Positions 1 to 7,062 are shown, counted from the first letter of the stretch. The stretch is DNA of 9,293 nucleotides from Phycisphaerae bacterium (GCA_030603035.1 JAUVYQ010000104.1:1-9293), one strand, 5' to 3'. Translations and numbers: made by a program. The notes: generated from the letters alone by a model not told the origin.

Positions 1-22
1 TAAGGCTTATGAGCCTATTTGG

Positions 23-40
23 TTCTGTTCGCGAACGGAA
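23..40. promoter_or_regulatory. Near-perfect 18-bp palindrome
   Basis: The 10-bp core GTTCGCGAAC (27-36) is a perfect palindrome. It extends to 18 bp with one mismatched pair (26/37) and TTC/GAA arms. It lies about 25 bases before the first possible start of the broken pseudopilin gene, so it could have been an operator for a dimeric regulator. Nothing shows which protein would bind it, and a chance palindrome of this size is possible. Confidence 0.3.
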
Positions 41-64
41 GACAGGATTGTGGGAAGTCAAGTA

Positions 65-647
65 ATGAGCAGGAACGGAAAAACTATCATTATGGACAAA
101 CCAAGGGCCTTTACGTTGGTAGAACTTCTGGTGGTGATTGCTATTATTGCGATATTAATGGCAATATTGATGCCGGCACTGCAGCGGGCAAGGGAGCAAG
201 GCAAGCGGGCCGTGTGTCTTAACAATCTCAGGCAGTTGACCCTTGCCTGGATTATGTATGCAGATGATAACGAGGGTAAGCTTGTTAAGGCCTGGGTGGT
301 ACCGTACATGACGATGTTGATGACTCAAAGATAAATAGAAATAAGGAGCAGATTCGCAGGCCAAGTGATAAGTTCGTTTTTGTTGATGAAGGTGTAGAGC
401 CGCCGCACAGCCCTTGGGCTCAGCTCCTACCCATAGGACGTGGGGGGACCAGCCTACGAATCGACACGGTAATGGGACGAATTTCTCTTTTGCCGATGGG
501 CACAGTGAATACTATAAGTGGAGAAACAAGGCCACAATCGAGCTTGCCGGTGGTCCGGGTTCGGGCTGGGTCAACCTGTCTGCTGAGGACAGCGCAGAGG
601 ATTACGACTGGCTGGTCAGGGGCTTATTCGGGAGGTTATACTACTAA
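65..647 (+). pseudogene. Broken pseudopilin-like (prepilin-type N-terminal domain) gene
   Basis: The first frame (from ATG 65 or 92) gives a prepilin leader with the [20 protein letters not shown] cleavage/methylation and membrane segment, then [21 protein letters not shown] and DDNEGKLV, as in the abundant type II pseudopilin-like proteins of Phycisphaerae. That frame stops at 332-334. A second frame from about 301 reads EQIRRPSDKFVFVDEG, which is the middle/C-terminal part of the same family. From about 414 a third frame reads RHGNGTNFSFADGHSEYYKW and ends at 647; this matches the H-X9-DG signature of the family. All parts are in order, but in three frames. The stretch between the head and the RRPSDKF block is far shorter than in intact relatives (from memory about 220-250 residues), so an internal loss plus at least two frame changes is the simplest reading. 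An assembly error is possible for the frameshifts but would not restore the missing middle. The 3' terminator is still intact. Confidence 0.75.
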
Positions 648-716
648 GGACACAGGAGACATTTTTTGTTCTCATTGATTTTTATGAGTAATATGGCTGA
701 AAAATGGCCATTGCAC

Positions 717-748
717 AAAAAGGCCAGTCGTAAGGACCGGCCTTTTTT
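717..748. terminator. Bidirectional Rho-independent terminator
   Basis: The arms AAAAAGGCC (717-725) and GGCCTTTTTT (739-748) pair perfectly. After one A/C mismatch, GTC (727-729) pairs with GAC (735-737), closing a five-base loop. A T-run follows on the plus strand and the A-run gives a T-run on the minus strand. It therefore can end both the pseudopilin remnant (ending at 647) and the convergent regulator gene (ending at 795). Confidence 0.85.
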
Positions 749-794
749 ATGGTTGGCGGTCGAAAGTAAAGTTGGTTCCGTCGTAGGTGCGGGG

Positions 795-1373
795 CTAATA
801 GATAATCGCGGTTGCTTCTTCGATTTTCTTGATAGCTTCGGCGGCATCGCCAGCGTTGGATATATACCCGTCAAAGCCTTTCTGCAGCAGGGCGGCAGAC
901 TCGGAATCGCTTAACTGGTTCGCAATCGCTATAATTTTAATGGTCTGCAAATCCTCGTTGGCACGGATGCTTTTGCAAATGTCTGTCGCATCTATGCCTT
1001 CGGCTAAAAGGCTTACCAACAGGACATGAGGAGCAAATTTCTGTGCCGTTGCCCCACTTTCAAAACTGCTCCGCACGGTTTGCACTTCGTAATCGGCCTT
1101 GGTTCGCAAAGTATCGGCTAAAGACGAGCCCGCATCGGCATTGCTGTCCACTACAAGGACCCGGATTTTGCCGACCGGAAAGGTTGTCGCGGGCATATTA
1201 TGCGCTTTCATAAAGCGAATTAGCTCGCTGACGGGTATTCGTCGGTCTTTGCTGCCGGGTATGCGATAGCCTTTCAATTGGCCGCTGTCAAACCACTTCG
1301 AGACTGTTCGAGGGGCGACGTTACAAATCCTGGCCACGTCGCCCGTCGTCAGGACGTTTTTTCCTTTTGCCAT
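795..1373 (-). CDS. Excisionase/MerR-type HTH fused to a degenerate receiver domain
   Basis: A 192-residue predicted DNA-binding regulator. Residues 7-60 form a helix-turn-helix of the excisionase/MerR-like type (TTGDVARICNVAPRTVSKWF, then GYRIPGSKDRRIP as the wing and SELIRFM as the last helix). Residues 69-190 have the beta/alpha pattern of a response-regulator receiver, starting RVLVVDSNAD. The catalytic set is eroded: the phospho-acceptor Asp position is Ser121 (LLVSLLAEGID), the conserved Thr/Ser is Ala151 and the conserved Lys is Asn173 (GYISNAGD). It is therefore probably a pseudo-receiver that works without phosphorylation, perhaps as a dimerisation or ligand module. HTH-plus-receiver proteins of this shape are common in Planctomycetota. 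No kinase gene is adjacent. The start ATG is preceded by a weak GGGAAT-type site; the nearest upstream ATG is out of frame. The gene ends just before the shared terminator at 717-748. Target genes are unknown. Confidence 0.85.
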   Translation of the reverse strand: MAKGKNVLTTGDVARICNVAPRTVSKWFDSGQLKGYRIPGSKDRRIPVSELIRFMKAHNMPATTFPVGKIRVLVVDSNADAGSSLADTLRTKADYEVQTVRSSFESGATAQKFAPHVLLVSLLAEGIDATDICKSIRANEDLQTIKIIAIANQLSDSESAALLQKGFDGYISNAGDAAEAIKKIEEATAIIY

Positions 1374-1416
1374 TTTTTCATTCCCGTTACTATGTATTTA
1401 TACCGTATTTTTACTT

Positions 1417-1436
1417 CGGCCTTAAATCAGAGGCCG
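1417..1436. promoter_or_regulatory. Perfect hairpin upstream of the HTH regulator gene
   Basis: CGGCCT and AGGCCG form a 6-bp stem around an 8-base loop, 44-63 bases upstream of the minus-strand regulator start. No plus-strand gene ends here, so it is unlikely to be a terminator despite the T-rich stretch to its right. It could be an operator for autoregulation or part of the 5' leader. The role is inferred from position only. Confidence 0.3.
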
Positions 1437-1450
1437 TTTATTTAATTTTG

Positions 1451-1513
1451 AGTTTTTAATTTTTAGTTTTTAGTTATAATTCAAAATTCAAAACTCAACA
1501 CTAAAAACTAAAT
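1451..1513. repeat. Nine-unit heptanucleotide array with an internal inverted repeat
   Basis: The 63 bases divide exactly into nine 7-base units without a slip. The first units are T-rich (AGTTTTT, AATTTTT, AGTTTTT, AGTTATA) and the later ones A-rich (ATTCAAA twice, then ACTCAAC, ACTAAAA, ACTAAAT). The two halves are complementary: 1462-1474 and 1500-1512 are a perfect 13-bp inverted repeat with a 25-base loop. It lies in the divergent gap between the HTH regulator and the aminotransferase and does not touch either start. Other heptamer arrays occur at 5574, 7039, 7134, 8391 and 8472. Confidence 0.8.
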
Positions 1514-1616
1514 TGGTGCCACGTCCCATAAGTGCTGCTGGTTTTGTAGAAACAGGTAATGTTGGAAAGTAAAAGCGGCTTTGCTCCGTTGCCACTGGCG
1601 GCGTGTAAAAATCTTT

Positions 1617-1644
1617 TTGATTTATCGGTCGCAAGCAGTACAAT
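1617..1644 (+). promoter_or_regulatory. Possible sigma-70 promoter for the aminotransferase gene
   Basis: TTGATT (1617-1622) and TACAAT (1639-1644) are separated by 16 bases. Each differs from consensus at one or two positions. Transcription would start near 1651, leaving a leader of about 50 bases before the ATG at 1703. No experimental support is visible. Confidence 0.4.
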
Positions 1645-1702
1645 GCTCGTGGCTCGTTCGGGTCACGGGTGACGATTCAGTAATTGATGAAGAGGTTTCC
1701 TT

Positions 1703-2821
1703 ATGCGAATATATTTGTCCCGACCGGATATCACCGAGAAGGAAATCGAGGCGGTCTCCGCCGTCCTTCGCGGCCCCAATCTTTCGCTTGGCCCCAAACT
1801 GGTGGAATTTGAGCAGGATTTCGCTGACTACATCGGCGTAAAGCGGGCTGTCGCTGTCAATAGCGGGACCAGTGGCCTGTTCTTGTGTATGCTGGCGATG
1901 GGAATTGGGCAGGGCGATGAGGTCATTACTACCCCGTTTACTTTCATTGCTTCTGCAACTTCTATTATGATGGCCGGAGCCACGCCGGTCTTTGTGGATA
2001 TTGACCCGGCAACTTTGAATATCGACCCTGCAAAAATCGAACCCAGGATTACCGACAGGACAAAAGCCATTCTGCCGGTGGAGGTTTTCGGCAGCCCTGC
2101 CGGTCTTGATAAGGTCTGTGAAATTGCTCAAAAACACAATCTGACGGTAATTGAAGATGGGTGTGAAGCACTGGGCTCGGCCTTGAATGGAAGAAAGGTC
2201 GGGACGTTCGGCAGGATGAGCGTATTTGGCTTTTATCCCAATAAGCAGATAACCACCGGCGAGGGCGGAATGATTTTGACCGGCGACGATGATTTGGCGG
2301 ATATGTGCGTATCGCTTCGCAACCAGGGCAGGGGCAAGAATGGCAGTTGGCTCAGCCACGAACGGCTGGGATATAACTTCCGCCTCAGTGACATCAATTG
2401 TGCTCTTGGTATTGTCCAGCTTTCAAGAATTGAGCATTTCAAGGCCAAACGCCGCAAGGTTGTAAAATGCTATCAGGAAATGCTGGCTGACGATGACAGA
2501 CTTATACTGCCCGCCGAGCCGGTCGGTTGTGATGTGAGCTGGTTTGTCTTTGTGCTCCGCCTTGCAGATGGGTTTACTCGCCGGCAGCGCGACAGCATTT
2601 TGCAAGCTATGAGAAGCCGGAACATTCAGGTCGCCGATTATTTCTCCCCCGTGCATCTGCAGCCGTTTATGGTCGAGAAATTTGGCTATAAAAAGGGCGA
2701 TTTCCCTGTTACCGAATCCGTCTGTGAGAAAACCATCGCTTTGCCGTTTTATAATAATCTCACTGAAGATGAGACGGCAGTTGTCTGCAGGACGCTGAAA
2801 GAAATTTTGGATAAAAATTAG
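1703..2821 (+). CDS. DegT/DnrJ/EryC1/StrS family PLP-dependent aminotransferase
   Basis: A 372-residue cytoplasmic fold-type I aminotransferase of the sugar aminotransferase family, which transfers an amino group from an amino acid (usually glutamate) to a keto-sugar nucleotide for surface polysaccharide, O-antigen or glycan synthesis. Visible motifs are VNSGTSGL at 52-59 (cofactor phosphate contact), VIEDGCEALGS at 149-159 with Asp152 expected to bind the pyridine nitrogen, and the cofactor-binding lysine in FGFYPNKQITTGEGGM (Lys181). LGYNFRLSDINCALGIVQL is the usual conserved block near the interface. Length and motif order are normal for the family. The start is supported by GAAGAGG (1689-1695) seven bases upstream. 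The gene stands alone, with no sugar epimerase, dehydratase or glycosyltransferase alongside, so the sugar substrate cannot be named. No clear terminator follows. Confidence 0.92.
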   Translation: MRIYLSRPDITEKEIEAVSAVLRGPNLSLGPKLVEFEQDFADYIGVKRAVAVNSGTSGLFLCMLAMGIGQGDEVITTPFTFIASATSIMMAGATPVFVDIDPATLNIDPAKIEPRITDRTKAILPVEVFGSPAGLDKVCEIAQKHNLTVIEDGCEALGSALNGRKVGTFGRMSVFGFYPNKQITTGEGGMILTGDDDLADMCVSLRNQGRGKNGSWLSHERLGYNFRLSDINCALGIVQLSRIEHFKAKRRKVVKCYQEMLADDDRLILPAEPVGCDVSWFVFVLRLADGFTRRQRDSILQAMRSRNIQVADYFSPVHLQPFMVEKFGYKKGDFPVTESVCEKTIALPFYNNLTEDETAVVCRTLKEILDKN

Positions 2822-2987
2822 CCGGGCGTTTGACCAAGGCCATTTTTGTGTTAGAATTTATTTGGAGGACCAATCACGAATGATAGACAATTGTATCTGA
2901 TAGAAAACAGCTTTCCGTGGGAGGGACTCTATACGGCTAATTGTGCAGCGAATACTGACAATAAATAACATTGTTGCAGCATTTTGT

Positions 2988-3016
2988 TTGGCATCTGCAG
3001 TTTTTTATCTTAAAAT
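2988..3016 (+). promoter_or_regulatory. Strong sigma-70-like promoter of the small membrane protein gene
   Basis: TTGGCA (2988-2993) and TAAAAT (3011-3016) each match consensus at five of six positions and have the ideal 17-base spacing. Transcription would start near 3023, giving a leader of about 70 bases before ATG 3094. The leader contains a short GC stem (GGCCG 3038-3042 with CGGCC 3053-3057). The preceding stretch 2822-2987 holds no gene or terminator that I can support. Confidence 0.6.
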
Positions 3017-3093
3017 TTAATAGAGGCGGATGTCAAAGGCCGGCGGAGGGAACGGCCGATAAAAATGCTTCTTTTGGAAGGGAGAAACCTCTA

Positions 3094-3357
3094 ATGAGGA
3101 CTTGGAGAGGCAAACTTGTATTTTTACTGATAATCTATTTCGCCGGCTTTGCAACTGCAATTTATACTTTGGCGCCTGTGCCTGAGAATCAGACTCGTCA
3201 GACTCACAAAAAAAGCTTTGCATACTCAGCGTTAAAATCAGACGAATTCGCAAAATCTTTTAATACAGGGATGCGGAAGTGTCTTGATTTTAGTAAGGAC
3301 GTTGCCTGCCGTACGGGCAGATTCATAAAACAAAAGTATAATGACAGGAAGTCTTAA
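3094..3357 (+). CDS. Small membrane-anchored protein, 87 residues, unknown function
   Basis: I do not recognise a named family. The product begins MRTWRGKLVFLLIIYFAGF: a short basic N-terminus, then a hydrophobic segment at about residues 8-28 (ending AIYTLAP), which is either a signal anchor or an uncleaved signal peptide. No lipobox is present. The remaining 60 or so residues are hydrophilic and helix-prone (SALKSDEFAKSFNTGMRKC), with two cysteines and a very basic tail (RFIKQKYNDRKS), so the body probably lies outside the membrane face. The start is chosen over an upstream in-frame ATG at 2971 because GGAAGGGAG (3077-3085) sits just before it, and the upstream extension overlaps the promoter and is low in coding character. 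The gene is alone on its transcript. I have a vague memory of similar short proteins in Phycisphaerae, which is unverified. Confidence 0.7.
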   Translation: MRTWRGKLVFLLIIYFAGFATAIYTLAPVPENQTRQTHKKSFAYSALKSDEFAKSFNTGMRKCLDFSKDVACRTGRFIKQKYNDRKS

Positions 3358-3470
3358 ACTGACGGCTGAGCAGTAACGAAGATGCCTTTGGTGCAGTACT
3401 CTTAATTGCTAACGTACATACGTATACGTGATAAGTCTTCGAGAGGGGGGACGTATATGTAACACTGGTG

Positions 3471-3502
3471 GGCCGTGGGTCCTTGTCGCTGGGCCCACGG
3501 CC
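3471..3502. terminator. GC-rich hairpin between convergent genes
   Basis: GGCCGTGGGTCC (3471-3482) pairs with GGGCCCACGGCC (3491-3502) over 12 pairs with one G-U wobble and an 8-base loop. It sits between the 3' end of the small membrane protein (3357) and the 3' end of the phosphatase gene (3539, minus strand). No T-run follows on either strand, so it is not a classic intrinsic terminator. It may act as a transcript-end protector or a U-less terminator. Confidence 0.5.
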
Positions 3503-3538
3503 TTCGAAATATCACGACCATTTACAACAACCTTCTCT

Positions 3539-5419
3539 TCACAAACTCACCTTTATCGTCCGGCTCGTATCCGAAGTCATCGATTGCACGTTCTTTAAGG
3601 TCTTCATCTTTCCGGTGTCTGGTTCCCCGACGTTGATGGTATATGTGCCGGCCTTGAATACCTTCGGACGAAACGATTTGCCTTTGATGCGCAGCGTATA
3701 GACGATTTCCCCGCTGCCCTCATCGACTACCTGCACCACCGGGTCCCTCATCCCGCTGACCTTGATGGTCGGCAGATAAGCCGCGGCCTTGCGGGCGTAG
3801 TTGTCTTCCTGATTAATAGTCCTCGGCCAGCCCGGGTACTGCTTCGTCTTCCGGTCTGTAATGTCCACGTTCCTCGGCCAGCATTCTATAGTGATCTCCC
3901 GCTTCTTCTTGTTGAACTTCACAACACCGAGATCTGCCGCCCGCGTCGTCAGCCTGTTGCCGCCGTTCCGTTCCGGGCTCGGATTAGCAACGGCCAATAA
4001 TGTCACCTTGTTCCCGAAACCATCCAGAAATTCCCCCGTATATTCCGGCGCACCGCGCTCACGATTCTTGCCTGGCTCGAGAGGCCTCCACCACCGAAGA
4101 TACAGGTTCGCAATCGAAGGCACGCAGAACGAATAGCACGAGTCGTTCCAGTCGTCGATACCGTGGTGAAAGATGGTCGCAAGGTGCTGGTCGCCCGCGA
4201 TATGAATCGCAAAGGCCCTTCGTATCTCGGCGATTGCCTTGTTGCGTCCCGTTTGTGGCCAGCCGTTCGAGTCCATATCCGCGTGAAGACGGTTCTTCGT
4301 GCCGCCGTGAATATGCGCGCCGCCGCAGAATATTGTCTGTGATAGTACCGCCTTCATTTGAGCACCCCGCCAGTCGGCAGCCCAGTCCCACAGAAACTCC
4401 AACTGCCGCTGCCCTAAAAGCACCGCGCCCGCCACGTCCACACTCTTCGGATCATATTCAGGATTCAAAATATGGTCCGGCCGAGGCCCCTGCTTCGGAA
4501 CAAGTCCCTTCGGGCCCGACTTGAACTTCCGGTCCTCGATAATTGCAAAACTTATCCCTCCAACCGTCAGCGACGTGTAATAAACCCCGATACCCCGCTG
4601 GATAGGCGTCGGATCGTATGGGTCGGGAAGATGGCTTGTCTGTGCCCGTTCGACCTCCTTGACATACTCCACGGGCTTGAAATATCCCCCGTCATTGCCG
4701 GCGCCGGTATTGGATTTCTTCCCACCAGCACCCCACAGATTGGCCTGACCCACGTCGTGATCATCCGGAATCGTTACCGTCGGTATGTTGCGAATCACAT
4801 CCCCAAAGTCCCTGCCGAACTTCAGCCACGCCGCGTAATGCCTGTTATGGTCGTACACCTGGTCCCCGGAGAAAAACAAAAGGTCGGGCTTTACCTTCTT
4901 GATGTTCGCAACAATATCGGTTTTTGGTATATCTCCGCCGTGCGAAGGGTTAATCGAATTGCCTGTAAAAGCGAACACAACAATCACATCCTTGTCCACC
5001 GGGTCCTTCTTAATCGTCCCCGTATAGAACGCATCTTTGCCGTGCGCCACGCGATACGCAACGTCCTTCGTCGAGTCCCACTTCTCCACCCGAAACGTCG
5101 CTGTCCAGCCACGCTCGATAACTTGCTTTTCGGCAATCTGTTTCCACTTCCTGCCCTCTTTTATTTCCAGCCGGACCTTCCTGTCCTCGCCTTCTTTCAG
5201 CGGATACAACTGCGCCGTCAGCTTCAGGATATTGTTGTGCACCGTATAAAGTGCAAAGCATATCACCTTGTCCCTCGAAACTTCCGGCACACTCAGCCCC
5301 GGCCGGACCCTCCTCGGCTGCGCCCTCTTCGCCGGCTCAGCATCAACCGCACCGGCAAATAGGCCAATTCCAATGACACACAGCAAAACATTCTTGATGA
5401 TTGGCTTACCCATTTTCAT
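3539..5419 (-). CDS. Secreted PhoD-like metallophosphatase
   Basis: A 626-residue exported hydrolase of the PhoD-like/alkaline phosphatase D group, which cleaves phosphate mono- or diesters using a two-metal centre. The signal peptide covers about residues 1-27 (basic start, VLLCVIGIGLFAGAV, cleavage near VDA-EP). Residues 45-140 look like an N-terminal beta domain. The catalytic part is about 145-450, with LLFFSGDQVYD at 181-190, IPDDHDVGQANLWG at 217-230, and HIAGDQH at 406-412 as metal-binding motifs. His369 and His371 (GGAHIHGG) may add to the site. About 460-626 is a further beta-rich tail ending in a YTLRIKGKSF region. The start is supported by GAAAGGAG a few bases before the first of two close ATGs (5419, 5413). 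Substrate is unknown; phosphate scavenging or breakdown of phosphorylated polymers outside the cytoplasm is plausible. Divergent from the HAD gene, 189 bases away. Confidence 0.88.
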   Translation of the reverse strand: MKMGKPIIKNVLLCVIGIGLFAGAVDAEPAKRAQPRRVRPGLSVPEVSRDKVICFALYTVHNNILKLTAQLYPLKEGEDRKVRLEIKEGRKWKQIAEKQVIERGWTATFRVEKWDSTKDVAYRVAHGKDAFYTGTIKKDPVDKDVIVVFAFTGNSINPSHGGDIPKTDIVANIKKVKPDLLFFSGDQVYDHNRHYAAWLKFGRDFGDVIRNIPTVTIPDDHDVGQANLWGAGGKKSNTGAGNDGGYFKPVEYVKEVERAQTSHLPDPYDPTPIQRGIGVYYTSLTVGGISFAIIEDRKFKSGPKGLVPKQGPRPDHILNPEYDPKSVDVAGAVLLGQRQLEFLWDWAADWRGAQMKAVLSQTIFCGGAHIHGGTKNRLHADMDSNGWPQTGRNKAIAEIRRAFAIHIAGDQHLATIFHHGIDDWNDSCYSFCVPSIANLYLRWWRPLEPGKNRERGAPEYTGEFLDGFGNKVTLLAVANPSPERNGGNRLTTRAADLGVVKFNKKKREITIECWPRNVDITDRKTKQYPGWPRTINQEDNYARKAAAYLPTIKVSGMRDPVVQVVDEGSGEIVYTLRIKGKSFRPKVFKAGTYTINVGEPDTGKMKTLKNVQSMTSDTSRTIKVSL

Positions 5420-5430
5420 TGTTCTCCTTT

Positions 5431-5450
5431 CGATATTTTGACCGATATTT
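5431..5450. promoter_or_regulatory. Direct repeat CGATATTT just upstream of the phosphatase gene
   Basis: Two copies of CGATATTT (5431-5438 and 5443-5450) lie with a 12-base offset, close to one helical turn, immediately upstream of the phosphatase ribosome binding site. The arrangement would suit a regulator that binds direct repeats. A chance match is also possible in AT-rich DNA. Confidence 0.25.
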
Positions 5451-5573
5451 CCACTTGCAACCTTCAGCCACCCTGATGTGTCTGCCAGGCTTCAACTCCA
5501 CCAGAATATCAAATCCGCAGCAAAATTGCAACCGCCCAGAATCCTTTTCTGCAGAGTACGTAGATAAAGGTTG

Positions 5574-5608
5574 AAAAACTAAACGCTATACGCTATACGC
5601 TGAAAACT
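5574..5608 (+). repeat. Five-unit heptamer array abutting the HAD gene start
   Basis: Five 7-base units, every one ending in CT, run without a slip to the base before ATG 5609. The second to fourth are AAACGCT, ATACGCT and ATACGCT; the outer two are AAAAACT and GAAAACT. No Shine-Dalgarno sequence is present in the last 20 bases. The same size and placement occurs at 7134-7168. Confidence 0.85.
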
Positions 5609-6295
5609 ATGGGTAAGCCGTATGGTTTGATATTTGACGTTGACGGCGTGATCGCCGATACCGAGGCAGTCAATGCAAGAGCTTCTATCAAGGTTTTCGA
5701 GGACTTGTTTGGCGTAAAGGGTGTTAAGCGCCAGGATTTTGAGGCAGGCCTCGGCCGCGGAGCTGAGGAGTACGTCAAAGCCGCCGCTAAAGTTCACGGC
5801 CTGGAGCTGACCGAAGAGCAGGTCGAGAAAGCAACGCAGTTGCGACAGGAATACTTCCTCAATGTTCTCAGCGAAGAACCGTTACCTCCATTCCCCGGCG
5901 TATTGGAATTGATGGATGCGGCAATCAAAAATGACAATTTTCAAGTGGCTATCGCAACCTCCGGCACGCTCGAAAAATCCCGTGCTGTTTTGAATGCTGC
6001 AAAAGTTCCATATCAAAAGATGGTCTACATCACCGGCAGCGACGTTAAAAACAAAAAGCCCAACCCCGAGCTTTTCCTGCTTGCCGCCGAGCGTATGGGC
6101 ATTGAATCGGCCAATTGCGTTGTAATAGAAGATGCTCCCAACGGTGTCCAGGCCGCTGGTGCCGCCGGGGCAAAGTGTATCGCTGTAACAAATTCCACAA
6201 CCGCTGCAAATCTCTCCCAGGCCGATTTAGTTTGCGACTCTCTTAAGCAAATTGACCTTCAGACAATCGTCAAGCTGATTGAGAAAAACATTTAG
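5609..6295 (+). CDS. HAD-superfamily phosphatase/phosphomutase (beta-phosphoglucomutase-like)
   Basis: A 228-residue cytoplasmic HAD hydrolase of subfamily IA. Motif I is FDVDGVIADTE with nucleophile Asp10 and general acid/base Asp12. The alpha-helical cap covers about residues 18-90. Motif II is ATSGT with Ser118, motif III is the Lys150 in KNKKPNPE, and motif IV is VIEDAPNG with Glu174-Asp175. The SGT and EDAPNG forms and the cap position fit the beta-phosphoglucomutase/phosphoglycolate phosphatase group, acting on small sugar phosphates, but the exact substrate cannot be told from sequence. The start has no Shine-Dalgarno site and is preceded directly by the heptamer array. The stop codon overlaps the stop of the convergent DUF434 gene by four bases, with no terminator between. 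Confidence 0.88.
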   Translation: MGKPYGLIFDVDGVIADTEAVNARASIKVFEDLFGVKGVKRQDFEAGLGRGAEEYVKAAAKVHGLELTEEQVEKATQLRQEYFLNVLSEEPLPPFPGVLELMDAAIKNDNFQVAIATSGTLEKSRAVLNAAKVPYQKMVYITGSDVKNKKPNPELFLLAAERMGIESANCVVIEDAPNGVQAAGAAGAKCIAVTNSTTAANLSQADLVCDSLKQIDLQTIVKLIEKNI

Positions 6296-7017
6296 GGGGT
6301 TCGGGATAAATCTATCACTTTGGCAGAGGCCAGCTTCTTCTTTATTATCTCTGCCGCCAGATTGACCCACCTCTTGCACCCGTCCAGAACAACGCTGTCA
6401 CTACTAACTACAACGGCAGCGGTTTTTTTCAGTTCGGCATCAGGGCTTAGCAGAAGTTCAATCTCCCAGTCCCAATTGCTTTTCCGCGACAGTTCGCCGA
6501 TTAGCGTTTTTAATCGCCCGCTGTTGGAGACCGGACTGTCCAGCAGCCACAGGGCTTCGGCTGCGCCGATTTCGCCTAAGAACTCGCCGATGAGCCGCAC
6601 CGCTGGTATCGTTTCAGTAACTTTCCGGTATGTTCCGTGTATGCTCGCCAGGTCGCGGAAGCAGCCGTCTCGACCCTTAAAAATTACCCCGCCGCTCATC
6701 GCCGCCTCAATCGTTATCAATACATTGTACCCGTCGATGGCAATGGCCTGACCCGCAAGATTTTCTATTGCAACGCAACGCTGATTTCGAGAGCCGAGCT
6801 GCTGGTCCGAGCAGGCACTGCGCATAATGGCCAATCTTTGCCTTTGCGTAAGTGAGAGCCTGTCCCCAACTAATTTCAGAGCGCTTTTTTCAGCGTACCC
6901 TTTTGTCAGCAATAGTGAAAAGTCGGCAAGCGCCGCTCGCAAATCGCAAATTCTGTCGGCAGCAAACAATTTCTCGTCTGCCGGATGCGGCCCTCTATGT
7001 GTTCGCTTATCAGGCAT
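6292..7017 (-). CDS. DUF434/DUF5616 protein with a probable PIN/NYN-like domain
   Basis: A 241-residue protein that I recognise as the DUF434 family (found in bacteria and archaea, function not established). The N-terminal part is the conserved MPDKRTHRGPHP and KLVGDRLSLTQRQRLA block with SACSDQQ (1-75). The second part carries IAIDGYNVLIT at 93-102, GRDGCFRDLASIHGTYRK at 115-132, LLDSPVSNSGRL at 158-169 and VVSSDSVVLDGC at 203-214. The order DGYNV, LLD, SSDSV with Asp95, Asp160 and Asp207 resembles the acidic metal-binding set of PIN/NYN nucleases. Nuclease activity is therefore my inference and has not been shown. I chose ATG 7017 because the family begins MPDKRTHRGPHP and GAGG lies about eight bases before it. 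ATG 7038 (seven residues longer) is the alternative and is the one touched by the heptamer array. The gene diverges from the RNase Z-like gene. Confidence 0.82.
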   Translation of the reverse strand: MPDKRTHRGPHPADEKLFAADRICDLRAALADFSLLLTKGYAEKSALKLVGDRLSLTQRQRLAIMRSACSDQQLGSRNQRCVAIENLAGQAIAIDGYNVLITIEAAMSGGVIFKGRDGCFRDLASIHGTYRKVTETIPAVRLIGEFLGEIGAAEALWLLDSPVSNSGRLKTLIGELSRKSNWDWEIELLLSPDAELKKTAAVVVSSDSVVLDGCKRWVNLAAEIIKKKLASAKVIDLSRTP

Positions 7018-7038
7018 ATTCGTACCTCGTGCTTCCAT

Positions 7039-7059
7039 TCACGATACACGATTCACGAT
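7039..7059 (-). repeat. Three-unit heptamer array abutting minus-strand ATG 7038
   Basis: Read on the minus strand, ATCGTGA, ATCGTGT and ATCGTGA follow each other and end on the base before the ATG at 7038. This matches the register seen at 5574-5608 and 7134-7168. If translation really starts at 7017, the array lies 21 bases upstream of the start instead. Confidence 0.75.
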
Positions 7060-7062
7060 AAA

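Noticed and set aside
1622..2359. 245-codon minus-strand frame opposite the aminotransferase gene
   Set aside because: The plus-strand frame carries all motifs of the aminotransferase family and a ribosome binding site; the opposite frame has no recognisable domain.
2863..2967. GGAGG followed by short frames (MIDNCI, or a 29-residue peptide ending NTDNK)
   Set aside because: The only ATG gives six codons, and the longer frame has no start codon. There is not enough for a gene.
3030..3062. Ten-codon frame MSKAGGGNGR in the leader of the small membrane protein gene
   Set aside because: It is too short to support. It has a weak GAGG site but could be chance in a GC-rich leader.
4472..5362. Long plus-strand frame opposite the phosphatase gene
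   Set aside because: It is antisense to a gene with signal peptide and all metal motifs. Its composition (rich in R, P, L) is that of a shadow frame in GC-rich DNA.
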